Source of the DNA: Deltaproteobacteria bacterium
GTDB lineage: Bacteria; Myxococcota; Myxococcia; Myxococcales; Anaeromyxobacteraceae
Direction: 5' to 3'
Length of the DNA: 64,000 bases
Assembly (NCBI GenBank): GCA_016214955.1
Contig: JACRMN010000007.1
Span: 1-64,000 of the forward strand
Shown here: positions 38,644 through 46,976 of the stretch, one piece after another
Position numbering within the stretch: the first letter of the stretch is position 1
How the letters are laid out: every line of letters starts with the position of its first letter
The notes under the pieces: model-generated
The model's database searches: none
What the model was told of the DNA's origin: nothing
The model's input: the letters and a program-made list of their open reading frames with translations, nothing else
Program-made: the position numbers and the translations under genes

Positions 38644-39258
38644 GTGAAGAAGCCGCCGAGAGAGGACGAGGCACGGGGCGAGAGCGGGCTGGCGCCGGGG
38701 TTCCTGGTGGCCTCGCCCTCGCTGCGCGACCCCAACTTCCAGGGCTCGCTGGTGCTGATGGCGCGCCACGACGCCGAGGGCTCCCTGGGCTTCGTGGTCA
38801 ACCGCGCCGCCGAGGTGCGGTCCGGCGACGTGCTGCAGGCCGTGGATCCGCAGCTCCGGGCGGTCTCCCGGGCCATGGGACGCGACCAGGTGCCGGTGCT
38901 GGTGGGCGGCCCGGTGCAGCCGGAGCGGCTCTGGATCCTGTGGCGCCCGGGCGTGGTCCCGGCCGGCGAGGAGGACCTGCGCGTCGCCGGCGGCCTGGCG
39001 GTGGGCGGCTCCAAGGCGCTGCTCGAGGCGGTGTCCTCCAACGACGACGCCGGGCCCTACCAGCTCCTGCTGGGGTACGCCGGCTGGGGGCCGATGCAGG
39101 TCGAGAGCGAGGTCGCCGCCGGCGCCTGGATCCCGCTCGGCCTGATGGAGGACCTGGTCTTCGACGTGCCCATGGAGGAGCGCTGGGACGAGGCGGTGCG
39201 CCGGCTCGGCCTGCCCCCGGGCGGCTTCACCGTGGGGAGCGGCGGGGCGATGGCGTAG
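38644..39258 (+). CDS. yqgE: YqgE/AlgH family protein (UPF0301)
   Basis: A 204-residue protein of the YqgE/AlgH family. It has the conserved opening GFLVASPSLRDPNFQGSLVLMARHD and GSLGFVVNR, and a central VLVGGPVQPERLW. The family has been linked to alginate regulation (AlgH) and to transcription, but its biochemical role is unsettled. It starts at a GTG 9 nt after the GT2 gene and so probably belongs to the same operon. An N-terminal Lys/Glu-rich extension (1-18) precedes the usual start of the family. It is cytoplasmic by sequence. Confidence 0.9.
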   Translation: MKKPPREDEARGESGLAPGFLVASPSLRDPNFQGSLVLMARHDAEGSLGFVVNRAAEVRSGDVLQAVDPQLRAVSRAMGRDQVPVLVGGPVQPERLWILWRPGVVPAGEEDLRVAGGLAVGGSKALLEAVSSNDDAGPYQLLLGYAGWGPMQVESEVAAGAWIPLGLMEDLVFDVPMEERWDEAVRRLGLPPGGFTVGSGGAMA

Positions 39259-39306
39259 CCGCCGATCCCCGGCGCCACCCGCGCGGCCGCCCGCGGTCCC
39301 GCGCCT

Positions 39307-40011
39307 TCATCGCTTCCCCAGCCTCGCCAGCGCCGCGATCCAGAGCCTGACCTCGCGCCGGGTGAGCGCGGCGCGCCGGAGCGTGGCCGCGAGGTCGCGC
39401 ACCGCGTGCCGCTCCGGGCCGGCCAGGAACCCGCCCTGGCGCAGCGCCAGGCGCAGGAGCTCCTCGGCCCGCAGCAGCTCCGCGTCGGTGGCCGCGGCGG
39501 CGCGGGGCGGCGGCGGCCGGTCGGCGGCGGCGAGCCGGGCGGCGCGGGCCTCCCAGGCGTAGACCGCCACCGCCTGCGCCAGGTTGAGCGAGGGCTGGTC
39601 CGGCGCGGTGGGGATGGCCGAGAGGGCGTCGCAGCGCTCGACCTCGGCGTTGGTGAGACCGCTGCGCTCGTCGCCGAACACCAGGGCGGTGGTGCCCGCC
39701 CGCCCCAGCGCCAGCCGGGCCACCTCGCCGGGGAGGAGCCGGCGCTTGCCCCGCACCTTGCGGCTCGAGGTTCCGATCACCAGGCTGCAGTCGGCCACCG
39801 CCTCGTCGAGGGAGCGGCAGAGCCGCGGCCTGTCGAGCAGCTCCTCGGCGTGGACCGCCACCCGGCGGGCGGTGGGGAAGTCGTGGGTGCCGAGCTCGCA
39901 GATGGCCCAGTCGGAGAGGCCGAAGTTCTTCATGGCCCGGGCCACCGCTCCCAGGTTCTCCGGGTTGCGCGGGCGGAGCAGCACCAGGCGCAGCGGCGGC
40001 GCCGCGCTCAC
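39307..40011 (-). CDS. trmJ: TrmJ-like SpoU-family tRNA/rRNA methyltransferase
   Basis: A 234-residue SPOUT methyltransferase. Motif 1 is LVLLRPRNPENLGAVARAMKNFG, motif 2 is ALVFGDERSGLTNAEVERCD, and motif 3 is SLNLAQAVAVYAWE (cited in parts under the residue limit), the trefoil-knot signatures of the TrmH/TrmJ group. It probably 2'-O-methylates tRNA at position 32, with AdoMet as donor. C-terminal residues 170-234 are a helical extension as in TrmJ. The GTG start at 40011 overlaps the upstream HAD gene stop in a GTGA tetranucleotide, so the two are coupled. It is convergent with yqgE. Confidence 0.87.
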   Translation of the reverse strand: MSAAPPLRLVLLRPRNPENLGAVARAMKNFGLSDWAICELGTHDFPTARRVAVHAEELLDRPRLCRSLDEAVADCSLVIGTSSRKVRGKRRLLPGEVARLALGRAGTTALVFGDERSGLTNAEVERCDALSAIPTAPDQPSLNLAQAVAVYAWEARAARLAAADRPPPPRAAAATDAELLRAEELLRLALRQGGFLAGPERHAVRDLAATLRRAALTRREVRLWIAALARLGKR

Positions 40012-40676
40012 CGCGCCGCCTCCAGGAGCCGCACCAGCCCCGGCACCTCGCCGATGGCGGCGAGCAGGTGGGCCGGCCGGGCCTGGAGCAGCACCTCGTG
40101 GGCGCTCGCCCCCCAGAGCGCCGCGGCGGTGGTCACGCCGGCGGCGTTGCCGGCGGCGATGTCATGGGGCGAGTCGCCCACCAGCAGCGCCTCCTCGCGC
40201 GTGCGGTCGAGCCTGCCCAGCAGCAGCCGCACCGGCGCCGGGTCGGGCTTGTGCTCCGGGAGGGAGTCGGCCCCCACCACGGCGTCCACGAAGGGCGCCA
40301 GCCCCGTGAGCCGCAGCGACTTCCAGGCCGGCTCCTCCCACTTGGCGGTGACGATGCCCACCGGGTGGCCCGCGGCCCGCAGGCCCGACACCACCTCCAC
40401 CGCGCCGGAGAACGGGCGGGTCATCTCGTCGTGGTGGGCCCAGAAGTACTCGCGGTAGCGGGCCACCAGCGGCTCCACCTGCTCGGGCCGCCCGGCCAGC
40501 TCCTCGATCTGCACCCGGAGCGGCTTGCCGATGCCGGCGATCCAGTCGGCGTCGGTGGGGCGGCGGCCCGGGTGCTCGGCGAAGGCGTGGCGGGCCGAGG
40601 CCAGGATGAGCTCGATGGTGTCGACGAGCGTGCCGTCGAGGTCGAAGAGCAGGGCCAGGGGGCGGGGCTTGGTCAC
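40008..40676 (-). CDS. HAD-superfamily phosphatase (phosphoglycolate phosphatase-like)
   Basis: A hydrolase of 222 residues. Motif I LFDLDGTLVDT (nucleophile Asp), motif II IVTAKW, motif III with Lys in EHKPDPAPV, and motif IV LLVGDSPHDIAAG are all present, with a C1 cap (about 20-85). This is the Gph/PpaX type that removes phosphate from phosphoglycolate, pyrophosphate or similar small molecules. I start at GTG 40676 (VTKPRPLALLF), about 16 nt after GGGGAGGAGG. ATG 40721 in the same frame is possible but lies before that purine tract. It is coupled to the trmJ-like gene by GTGA overlap. Confidence 0.85.
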   Translation of the reverse strand: MTKPRPLALLFDLDGTLVDTIELILASARHAFAEHPGRRPTDADWIAGIGKPLRVQIEELAGRPEQVEPLVARYREYFWAHHDEMTRPFSGAVEVVSGLRAAGHPVGIVTAKWEEPAWKSLRLTGLAPFVDAVVGADSLPEHKPDPAPVRLLLGRLDRTREEALLVGDSPHDIAAGNAAGVTTAAALWGASAHEVLLQARPAHLLAAIGEVPGLVRLLEAAR

Positions 40677-40814
40677 GGGGCCGCCAAGGTAGCCCTCCTC
40701 CCCGTTCGCGGGGAAGGGCATGCACGCCCGGCACCCCGGCGCGGCCGAGCACGCGGCCAGGCCTCCCGCCAGGGGCAGGAGGCAGGAGCCCGGGAAGGCA
40801 GCGCCGCTAGGCAA

Positions 40815-40843
40815 GAGGGGCCAGCCCCCTGGGCCGGCCCCTC
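40815..40843. terminator. Intrinsic-terminator-like hairpin between divergent-ending genes
   Basis: GAGGGGCC (40815-40822) pairs perfectly with GGCCCCTC (40836-40843) over a 13-nt loop that can itself pair. It lies 28 nt beyond the stop of the subtilase gene (minus strand, ends 40871). On that strand it is followed by TTGCCTAG. On the plus strand it is followed by TCTCGTTCCTT. It is best read as the subtilase terminator. Confidence 0.6.
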
Positions 40844-40870
40844 TCTCGTTCCTTCAGGCGTCCCGCGCGG

Positions 40871-43441
40871 CTAGCGCTGCACGGCGATCACCGGCGAGGT
40901 CCAGGTCTCCCAGTGCGCCGGGTCGAACGGGTGGCCGAGCGCCTTCAGCACCGAGATCCTGGCCACGTAGTTGCCGTTGGCCAGGGTGAGGGTGCGCCTG
41001 CCCTTGGTGACCACGCCGTCCCAGGTCCAGGCGAAGAAGCCGCCGGCGGTGGAGTTGCGCGGCAGGTACTCGTCGGTGGAGGCATGCCCCAGCCACTTCG
41101 TGCCCGCCTCGTCGTAGATGTCGATCTCGAAGAGGCGCGAGTGGTGGTCGAGGTGCACCAGGAAGAAGGGCACGTCGTCGCCAACCATGGTGTAGACCCA
41201 GTCGGCCGGGCCGGTGACCTTGTAGAGGGAGCCCTGGTCGAAGCCCGCCAGCCACGGGAAGCCGTTGGCGGTCGGCGCCAGCACCTGGATCGACTGGTAG
41301 TCGCCGACGAACCCGGCGTAGGGCACGCGCAGCGGCGCGCCGCCGTCGTCGGGCGTGAGCACCACGTAGCCTCCGTAGATGGCCTTGTCGGGCTCGGTCG
41401 GCGGGGTGATGGTCACCTCGATCTCCGCCTCACCCCGGGCCGGGACCGTGACCGTGGGAGCCGGGAAGGTCACGGTGGCGTCGGAGAGGTAGAAGGTCGG
41501 GGTGAAGGTGCTGGCCGCGCTGACCGTGTTCTCGTAGGAGAGCGCATAGGTCACCGCCTTGCGGCTGCGGTTCTCGATCTCCAGCTCGCGGGTGACCGGG
41601 CCCGACTGGCTCTCGCCCAGGGCCAGCTTGGCCGGCGTGATGCGCACGCTGGAGAGCACGGCCTGATCGATCTGCACCATGCCGGCGCCCTGCCGGCCGA
41701 CCATGTCGAGATGGCCGGCTCCGGGGTTGCCCCACCAGGGCTTCGGGTCGGCGCTGTTCTGGAGGATGCCCCGGACCTCGCGGGCCGGGGTGTGGGGCCG
41801 GGCCTCGAGCAGCAGGGCCACGGCGCCGGCCACGTGCGGGGAGGCCATCGAGGTGCCGGAGAGCGTGGCGTGGCCGCCCTGCTCCAGCGGGTAGGTGCTG
41901 TAGATGCTGCCGCCGGGCGCGCCCAGGTCGGGCTTCAGGTCGAGGTCCGGCGAGAGGCCGTAGGAGCTGAAGCTGGAGATGAGGCCGCCGGTGGCGCTGG
42001 GGAAGCTCCCCTGGCTGGCGGTCCAGGTGATCTCGGTGGCCCCGGCGGCGATGCGGGCTCCGATCGCGCGGCCATCCGCCTGCGTGATGGCCACGAAGGG
42101 GATGGTGATCGGGACGGCTCCGACAACCGTCGGGCTGACGCGGCCGGTCCGGTCGTTGTAGAGGACCACCGCGGCCGCGCCGGCGGCCTGGGCATTGGCC
42201 GCCTTGACGTGGAAGGTGCAGCCGCCTCGCACGATGAGGGCCACCTGGCCGGAGAGGCTCCCGGCCGGGAGGGCCGCGCAGGCCGTGCCGGCAGCGGCCA
42301 GTGGCGCCGAGCCCGAGGTGGGGGCCGGCGGCGCGCCGGTCGCCGCGCCGTAGCCGACCGCGAGGCCGTCGGGCGAGACGGTGAAGTACGGCAGGTAGTC
42401 GTGGGTGTTGTCGAAGGAGGCCACGCCGATGACGTCCTTGCCCAGGCCCGGGGAGCCGGCCGAGTACAGGCCGCTGGCGCCGCTGTTGCCGATGGAGGCC
42501 ACCACCACCACGCCCTTCCTCACCAGCCGGTTGGCGGCCACGGCGGTCGGGTACTGGGGCCAGGTGAAGGCCGAGCCGATGCTCATGTTGACCACGTCCA
42601 TGCCGTCTTCCAGCGCCTTCTCCATGGCGGCGATCATCACGTCGGCGGTGGTCGAGCCCCCGCAGCCGAACACGCGGTAGGCGCCGATCTTCACCCGCGG
42701 AGCGACGCCGGTGACCAGGCCGTTGGCGCCGATGATGCCGGCGACGTGGGTGCCGTGGCCGGCGCAGTCGTCGGGGAGGGCGTCGGGGGTGGTGGTCAGG
42801 TTGAAGGTGGGCGAGGTGTCGTCGGCGTTGAAGTCGTCGCCCACGAAGTCCCAGCCGGTCACCACGCGGGCGTTGGGGAAGTCGGTGCTGTTCTGGGCCG
42901 GGACGCCGCTGCCGCCCAGGTCGGCGTTGTCGTAGTCCACGCCGGTGTCGATGACGCCCACCTTCACGCCGCGGCCGGTGAGGCCGAGCTGGGAGTGGGC
43001 CACGTCGGCGCCGGTCATGGCCAGGGCCGTGAAGAGCTCGGGGCTCGGGGCGGCGGTGGCCTGCGGGGCCGGGATGGAGATCACGGGGGTGAGCGACTTC
43101 ACGCCGGTCATCCGGCGCAGCTTGCCCAGCTCGGAGGGCTTCACCCTCACCGAGAAGCCGTTGAACAGGGTGCGGAAGGCGTGCCGCTCGGCGTAGCTCA
43201 CGCCGCCGCGGGCCGCCTCGGCGCGGAAGCCTGCCTGCTCGGCGGCCACCGCTGCGGCGCTGCCGCCCTCGGCCTCGGGCGCGCCCGCCAGCTCCACGAA
43301 CCAGAGCCGCGGGGTCTCGTCCACCATCGCTCCCGGCGCGGAGGCGGGCACCGCCGTGAGCGGCTGCAGCTCGGCCACCGCGGCCTGGGCCACCGTGGCC
43401 GAAAGCGCCGCGGCGAGTACTGCGAGGAGCTTCTTCGTCAT
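40871..43441 (-). CDS. Secreted subtilisin-like serine protease (S8) with PA domain
   Basis: An 856-residue exported protease. Residues 1-24 form a signal peptide (LLAVLAAALSATVAQA). An inhibitor-I9-like prodomain (about 45-120) follows. The S8 catalytic residues are Asp165 (VIDTGVD), His229 (GHGTHVAG) and Ser531 (GTSMASPHVAG). A PA (protease-associated) insertion lies around residues 370-450 (GQVALIVRGGCTFHVKAANA). The C-terminal 260 residues form Ig/Fn3-like beta domains, as in lactocepin/C5a peptidase relatives. It would degrade extracellular protein, as expected for a myxobacterial predator or scavenger. ATG 43441 follows GGGAGG. A strong hairpin lies in its 5' leader and another after the stop. 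Confidence 0.92.
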   Translation of the reverse strand: MTKKLLAVLAAALSATVAQAAVAELQPLTAVPASAPGAMVDETPRLWFVELAGAPEAEGGSAAAVAAEQAGFRAEAARGGVSYAERHAFRTLFNGFSVRVKPSELGKLRRMTGVKSLTPVISIPAPQATAAPSPELFTALAMTGADVAHSQLGLTGRGVKVGVIDTGVDYDNADLGGSGVPAQNSTDFPNARVVTGWDFVGDDFNADDTSPTFNLTTTPDALPDDCAGHGTHVAGIIGANGLVTGVAPRVKIGAYRVFGCGGSTTADVMIAAMEKALEDGMDVVNMSIGSAFTWPQYPTAVAANRLVRKGVVVVASIGNSGASGLYSAGSPGLGKDVIGVASFDNTHDYLPYFTVSPDGLAVGYGAATGAPPAPTSGSAPLAAAGTACAALPAGSLSGQVALIVRGGCTFHVKAANAQAAGAAAVVLYNDRTGRVSPTVVGAVPITIPFVAITQADGRAIGARIAAGATEITWTASQGSFPSATGGLISSFSSYGLSPDLDLKPDLGAPGGSIYSTYPLEQGGHATLSGTSMASPHVAGAVALLLEARPHTPAREVRGILQNSADPKPWWGNPGAGHLDMVGRQGAGMVQIDQAVLSSVRITPAKLALGESQSGPVTRELEIENRSRKAVTYALSYENTVSAASTFTPTFYLSDATVTFPAPTVTVPARGEAEIEVTITPPTEPDKAIYGGYVVLTPDDGGAPLRVPYAGFVGDYQSIQVLAPTANGFPWLAGFDQGSLYKVTGPADWVYTMVGDDVPFFLVHLDHHSRLFEIDIYDEAGTKWLGHASTDEYLPRNSTAGGFFAWTWDGVVTKGRRTLTLANGNYVARISVLKALGHPFDPAHWETWTSPVIAVQR

Positions 43442-43795
43442 ATGGGACCTCCCTGGTCGATCCGGATGTTGCGGTGCGAGCCGTCTCGCGCCCTGCGCGC
43501 GCCGGCTGCGCGCGCGCCGGCGCCGAGCTTCCGGCTCGGCGCAGTCGCGCTGGAACCCCCCTCGGTGCGATGCTGAAGGTGTGAGAATGCCCCAGGTGGA
43601 CTCCGCCATCGCACATCCCGTGAGGGGTGGCCCCGGAAGGCCCGGCCGCCGCGGATCGCCGAAGACCCACCTCTCGCGAGACGCTGGATTTCCTCCCGAT
43701 TCCCGATGTCGAATCCTGCGTCAACCTGCCGCGTCACCGGCCATCCTGTCCCCAGATCACGGCTCACGACGCGCGCCCGCGTCCATTCACCACGC
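43442..43795. other. Divergent intergenic region between subtilase and rsmE
   Basis: A 354-nt gap holding the promoters of both divergent genes. Small frames here show no motifs. It contains the tandem GCGCGCGCCGGC direct repeat near 43495-43520 and the 9-bp hairpin at 43520-43542, which lies in the transcribed leader of the protease if the promoter is further out. No recognised regulator site was found. Confidence 0.5.
43520..43542. promoter_or_regulatory. Perfect 9-bp inverted repeat in subtilase leader
   Basis: GCGCCGAGC (43520-43528) pairs perfectly with GCTCGGCGC (43534-43542) across TTCCG. It lies 80-100 nt upstream of the protease ATG at 43441. It could be a leader hairpin affecting mRNA stability or an operator for a dimeric regulator. 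There is no T tract, so a terminator is unlikely. Confidence 0.4.
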
Positions 43796-44524
43796 GTGAA
43801 TCTCCTCCTCCTCGATCCGGCCGAGCTGGCAGCCGGCTCCTCGACCTGGCTCTCCGGCCGGAGGGCCGGGCACCTCCTCGACGTGGTCAAGGTCTCCCCC
43901 GGCGCGCGCGTGCCGGCCGGCGTCCTGGGCGGGCTCATGGGCGAGGCCGAGGTGCGCGAGCTGCGCGGGCGCGAGGTGCGGGTGGAGGTGCGGCTCGACC
44001 GCGATCCCCCTCCGCCCTCGCCGGTGTCGCTGCTCGTGGGCATGCCGCGCCCCAAGGTGCTGCGCCGCCTGCTGCAGGCGGTGGCCGCGGCCGGGGTGAA
44101 GCGGCTGGTGCTGCTGGGGGGCTGGCGGGTCGAGCGCGCCTACTTCGGCTCGCCCGCCCTGGCCCCGGAGGCCATCCTCGCCGAGCTCCGGCTCGGCCTG
44201 GAGCAGGGGCGCGACACCGTGCTCCCGGAGGTCCGGGTGCGCCGCCTCTTCAAGCCCTTCGTCGAGGACGAGCTCGACGCGCTGCTGCCGCCCGGCAACC
44301 GGCTCCTGGCCCACGAGGGCGCGAGCGCGCCGCTCGAGTCGCTCGCGCCGGCACCCGGGCCGGCGGCGCTGGCCATCGGGCCCGAGGGCGGGTTCACACC
44401 CTACGAGACGGAGCGGCTCGCCGAGCGCGGCTTCCGCTGCTTCTCGCTCGGCCCCCGGGCCCTGCGCGTGGACGGCGCCGTGGCCTTCGGCCTGGGCCAG
44501 GTCGAGATGTGGCTGCGGCGGTAG
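43796..44524 (+). CDS. rsmE: 16S rRNA (uracil1498-N3)-methyltransferase RsmE
   Basis: A 242-residue SPOUT methyltransferase with the RsmE layout: an N-terminal PUA-like domain (LSGRRAGHLLDVVKVSPGARV) and a C-terminal knot with the signatures LAIGPEGGFTPYETERL and FSLGPRALRVDGA (the usual LR-ETA block is LRVDGAVAFG here). It methylates U1498 of 16S rRNA. The start is the GTG at 43796 (VNLLLLDP); longer in-frame starts add a Pro/Arg-rich, non-conserved leader. The change of the usual ETA to DGA in the last motif is a small departure from the family. Confidence 0.85.
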   Translation: MNLLLLDPAELAAGSSTWLSGRRAGHLLDVVKVSPGARVPAGVLGGLMGEAEVRELRGREVRVEVRLDRDPPPPSPVSLLVGMPRPKVLRRLLQAVAAAGVKRLVLLGGWRVERAYFGSPALAPEAILAELRLGLEQGRDTVLPEVRVRRLFKPFVEDELDALLPPGNRLLAHEGASAPLESLAPAPGPAALAIGPEGGFTPYETERLAERGFRCFSLGPRALRVDGAVAFGLGQVEMWLRR

Positions 44525-44555
44525 CGATCTACGGACTTCCCATGGTCGCGGGCGC

Positions 44556-45518
44556 CTAGACCTTCCCGTCCGCCCCCACCGTCAGGATCTCGGCCCCGTC
44601 CCGGTTCACGTGGACGGTGTGCTCGAACTGGGCGGCACGCTTCCCGTCCACCGTCACCGCCGTCCAGCCATCGGGCCAGACCACGTGCTCGGGCGAGCCC
44701 ATGGTCAGCATGGGCTCCACGGTGAAGAACATCCCCTCCTCCATCACCGTCCGCGCCCGGGAGTCGTAGTAGTGGAGGATCTGCGGCTCGAGGTGGAACT
44801 CCTCGCCGATGCCGTGGCCGCAGAAGGTCCGCACCACGCCGTAGCCGTGGGCGGTGGCGTGGGCCTCGATGGCCTTGCCGATGTCGGAGATCGGCCGGCC
44901 CGGCTTCACCGCCTCGATGCCCCGCAGCATGCACTCGCGGGTCACCCGGACCAGCCGGGCCGACTCGGCGTCGATGGGGCCGACCGGGTAGGTGGCGCTG
45001 CAGTCGCCGTGGAAGCCGTCGAGGTAGATGGTGACGTCGAGGTTGACGATGTCGCCCTTCTCCAGCGGCCGGCTGTCGGGGATGCCGTGGAGGATCACCT
45101 CGTTCACCGAGGTGCAGAGCGACTTGGGGAAGCCGTTGTAGTTGAGCGTGGACGGGAAGCCGCCGCGCGCGATGTACCCCTCGTGCACGATGCGGTCGAT
45201 CTCGTCGGTGGTGACGCCCGGCGCCAGGGCCGCCGCCCCCTCGGCCATCACCTCGGCGGCGGCGCGGCAGGCCCGGCGCATCCGGCGCAGCCGCTCCGCG
45301 GGGTCGGCCAGCCGCGGCACCGGGCGGGGGCGGCCGGTCTGGGCGTAGTTGGGCCGGGGGATGTGGGGCGGCACCGGCCGCCGGGGCCCGACCAGGCCGG
45401 CGCGCACCGCCCCGGCGTGGACCGGCCTCTCGCCGACGGCGTCCTGGTCGCGGTGGCACTTCTTGTACTTCCTGCCGCTGCCGCACCAGCAGGGCTCGTT
45501 GGCTCCAGGGCCTCGCAT
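44556..45518 (-). CDS. map: Type I methionine aminopeptidase with N-terminal SEC-C motif
   Basis: A 320-residue aminopeptidase. Residues 1-25 carry a SEC-C-type zinc motif (PCWCGSGRKYKKCH), which can tether the enzyme to the ribosome. After a Pro/Arg-rich linker, the pita-bread domain has all metal ligands: the Asp pair in VNLDVTIYLDGFHGDCSATY (cited in part), His in CGHGIGEEFH, Glu in FFTVEPML and Glu in QFEHTVHV. It removes the initiator methionine. The ATG at 45518 follows AGGGG and keeps the SEC-C motif; a longer frame from 45593 is unlikely. It lies 31 nt from the rsmE stop (convergent) and is divergent from the aminotransferase. Confidence 0.93.
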   Translation of the reverse strand: MRGPGANEPCWCGSGRKYKKCHRDQDAVGERPVHAGAVRAGLVGPRRPVPPHIPRPNYAQTGRPRPVPRLADPAERLRRMRRACRAAAEVMAEGAAALAPGVTTDEIDRIVHEGYIARGGFPSTLNYNGFPKSLCTSVNEVILHGIPDSRPLEKGDIVNLDVTIYLDGFHGDCSATYPVGPIDAESARLVRVTRECMLRGIEAVKPGRPISDIGKAIEAHATAHGYGVVRTFCGHGIGEEFHLEPQILHYYDSRARTVMEEGMFFTVEPMLTMGSPEHVVWPDGWTAVTVDGKRAAQFEHTVHVNRDGAEILTVGADGKV

Positions 45519-45653
45519 GCTGCCCCTGGTGTAAGCGGAACCGGGCCGGCACGCAAACCGGAGGCCGGCGGCCCGGAGGTGCGGCCGCTCCATCCTCGAC
45601 CGCCGGGGCCGGCCGCTCTATCATCGTCGCCCCTTCATCCCCCCGGAGGCCCC

Positions 45654-46841
45654 ATGGCGCCCGTTTCCGAGCTCAACCCGCCCGCCCGCCTGCTCCTCGG
45701 CCCTGGTCCGAGCCCGGTGCACCCCCGTGTGCTGCGCGCCATGTCCACGCCGCTGCTCGGCCACCTCGACCCCGACTTCCTCGGGATCATGAACGACGTC
45801 CAGGCCCAGCTCCGCGAGGCCTTCGGCACCAAGAACCCCTTCACCATCGCCATCTCCGGCACCGGCTCGGCCGGCATGGAGGCGGCGCTCGTCAACCTCC
45901 TCGAGCCCGGCGACACCGCCATCGTCTGCGTCGCCGGCGTGTTCGGCAGCCGCATGGCCGACATCGTGGGCCGCTGCGGCGCCAAGCTGGTGAAGCTGGA
46001 GACGCCCTGGGGCCAGGTCACCGACCTCGCCCGCATCGAGGAGGCGCTCAAGACCAGCGGCCCGGTGAAGGTGGTGGCGGTGGTCCACGCCGAGACCTCC
46101 ACCGGCGCCCAGCAGCCCATGGAGGGGCTCGGCAAGCTCTGCCACAAGCACGGCGCGCTGCTGGTGGTGGACACCGTCACCTCCCTCGGCGGCGTGCCGG
46201 TGGAGGTGGATGCCTGGGAGGCCGACGGCGTCTACTCCGGCACGCAGAAGTGCCTCTCCTGCCCGCCGGGCCTGGCGCCGCTCACCTTCTCGCCGCGCGC
46301 CCTCGACGTCATCAAGGCCCGCAAGACCAAGTGCCTGTCCTGGTACCTCGACTGCTCGATGATCGCGGACTACTGGGCCGACGGGAAGCGCGCCTACCAC
46401 CACACCGCGCCCATCACCATGGTCTACGCCATCCGCGAGGCGCTGCGCATCGTGCTGGAGGAGGGGCTCCCGGCCCGCTTCGCCCGGCACCGCCGCCACT
46501 CGGCGGCGCTGATGGCCGGCCTGGCGACGCTGGGCTGCGCTCCGCAGGCGCAGGAGGGCCACCGGCTGCCGTCGCTCAACTGCATCCAGGTGCCGGCCGG
46601 CGTCGAGGAGGCCCCCATCCGCAAGAAGATCCTGCTCGAGAACGGCATCGAGATCGGCGGCGGCCTCGGCCCCCTCGCCGGCAAGGTCTGGCGCATCGGG
46701 CTCATGGGCTACGGCTCCAGCCAGGAGAACGTGCTCGCCGTGCTCGCCGCGCTGGAGCAGCAGCTCCAGAAGGCGGGCCGCCCGGTGAAGCTCGGCGCCG
46801 CCGGAGCTGCCGCGCTGACGAGCTACGCCGCCGCCGGGTAG
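45654..46841 (+). CDS. Alanine-glyoxylate/serine-pyruvate type aminotransferase (class V)
   Basis: A 395-residue class V PLP enzyme. It opens with LLLGPGPSPVHPRVL, typical of AGT/serine-glyoxylate aminotransferases. SGTGSAGMEAAL binds the PLP phosphate; VVDTVTSLGG carries the Asp that binds the ring nitrogen; YSGTQKCLSCPPG carries the Schiff-base Lys. It transfers amino groups between alanine or serine and glyoxylate or pyruvate. The substrate cannot be fixed from sequence. ATG 45654 follows CCGGAGG. A palindromic hairpin follows its stop. There is no glyoxylate-pathway partner here. Confidence 0.9.
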   Translation: MAPVSELNPPARLLLGPGPSPVHPRVLRAMSTPLLGHLDPDFLGIMNDVQAQLREAFGTKNPFTIAISGTGSAGMEAALVNLLEPGDTAIVCVAGVFGSRMADIVGRCGAKLVKLETPWGQVTDLARIEEALKTSGPVKVVAVVHAETSTGAQQPMEGLGKLCHKHGALLVVDTVTSLGGVPVEVDAWEADGVYSGTQKCLSCPPGLAPLTFSPRALDVIKARKTKCLSWYLDCSMIADYWADGKRAYHHTAPITMVYAIREALRIVLEEGLPARFARHRRHSAALMAGLATLGCAPQAQEGHRLPSLNCIQVPAGVEEAPIRKKILLENGIEIGGGLGPLAGKVWRIGLMGYGSSQENVLAVLAALEQQLQKAGRPVKLGAAGAAALTSYAAAG

Positions 46842-46895
46842 GTCGACCTCCCGGGACCCGTCCACGGCGACGCGCGCCTCGGCCGCCGGGAAATC

Positions 46896-46930
46896 GCGGT
46901 CGGGGTCGGGGTCGGGGCCCGCGCGGGCCC
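46896..46930. terminator. Short GGGGTC repeat and palindromic hairpin after the aminotransferase
   Basis: Three hexamers (GCGGTC, GGGGTC, GGGGTC; 46896-46913) of the same type as the 131-322 tract lead into GGGCCC (46915-46920), loop GCGC, GGGCCC (46925-46930), inside a 16-bp palindrome. It is followed by a pyrimidine-rich stretch (TCTCCCCTCCCTTCC). It may terminate the aminotransferase transcript. It sits 55 nt after that stop and 46 nt before the next gene. Confidence 0.5.
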
Positions 46931-46976
46931 TCTCCCCTCCCTTCCTCCGCGCCCCGGCCGCGCGCTACAACCGGGC

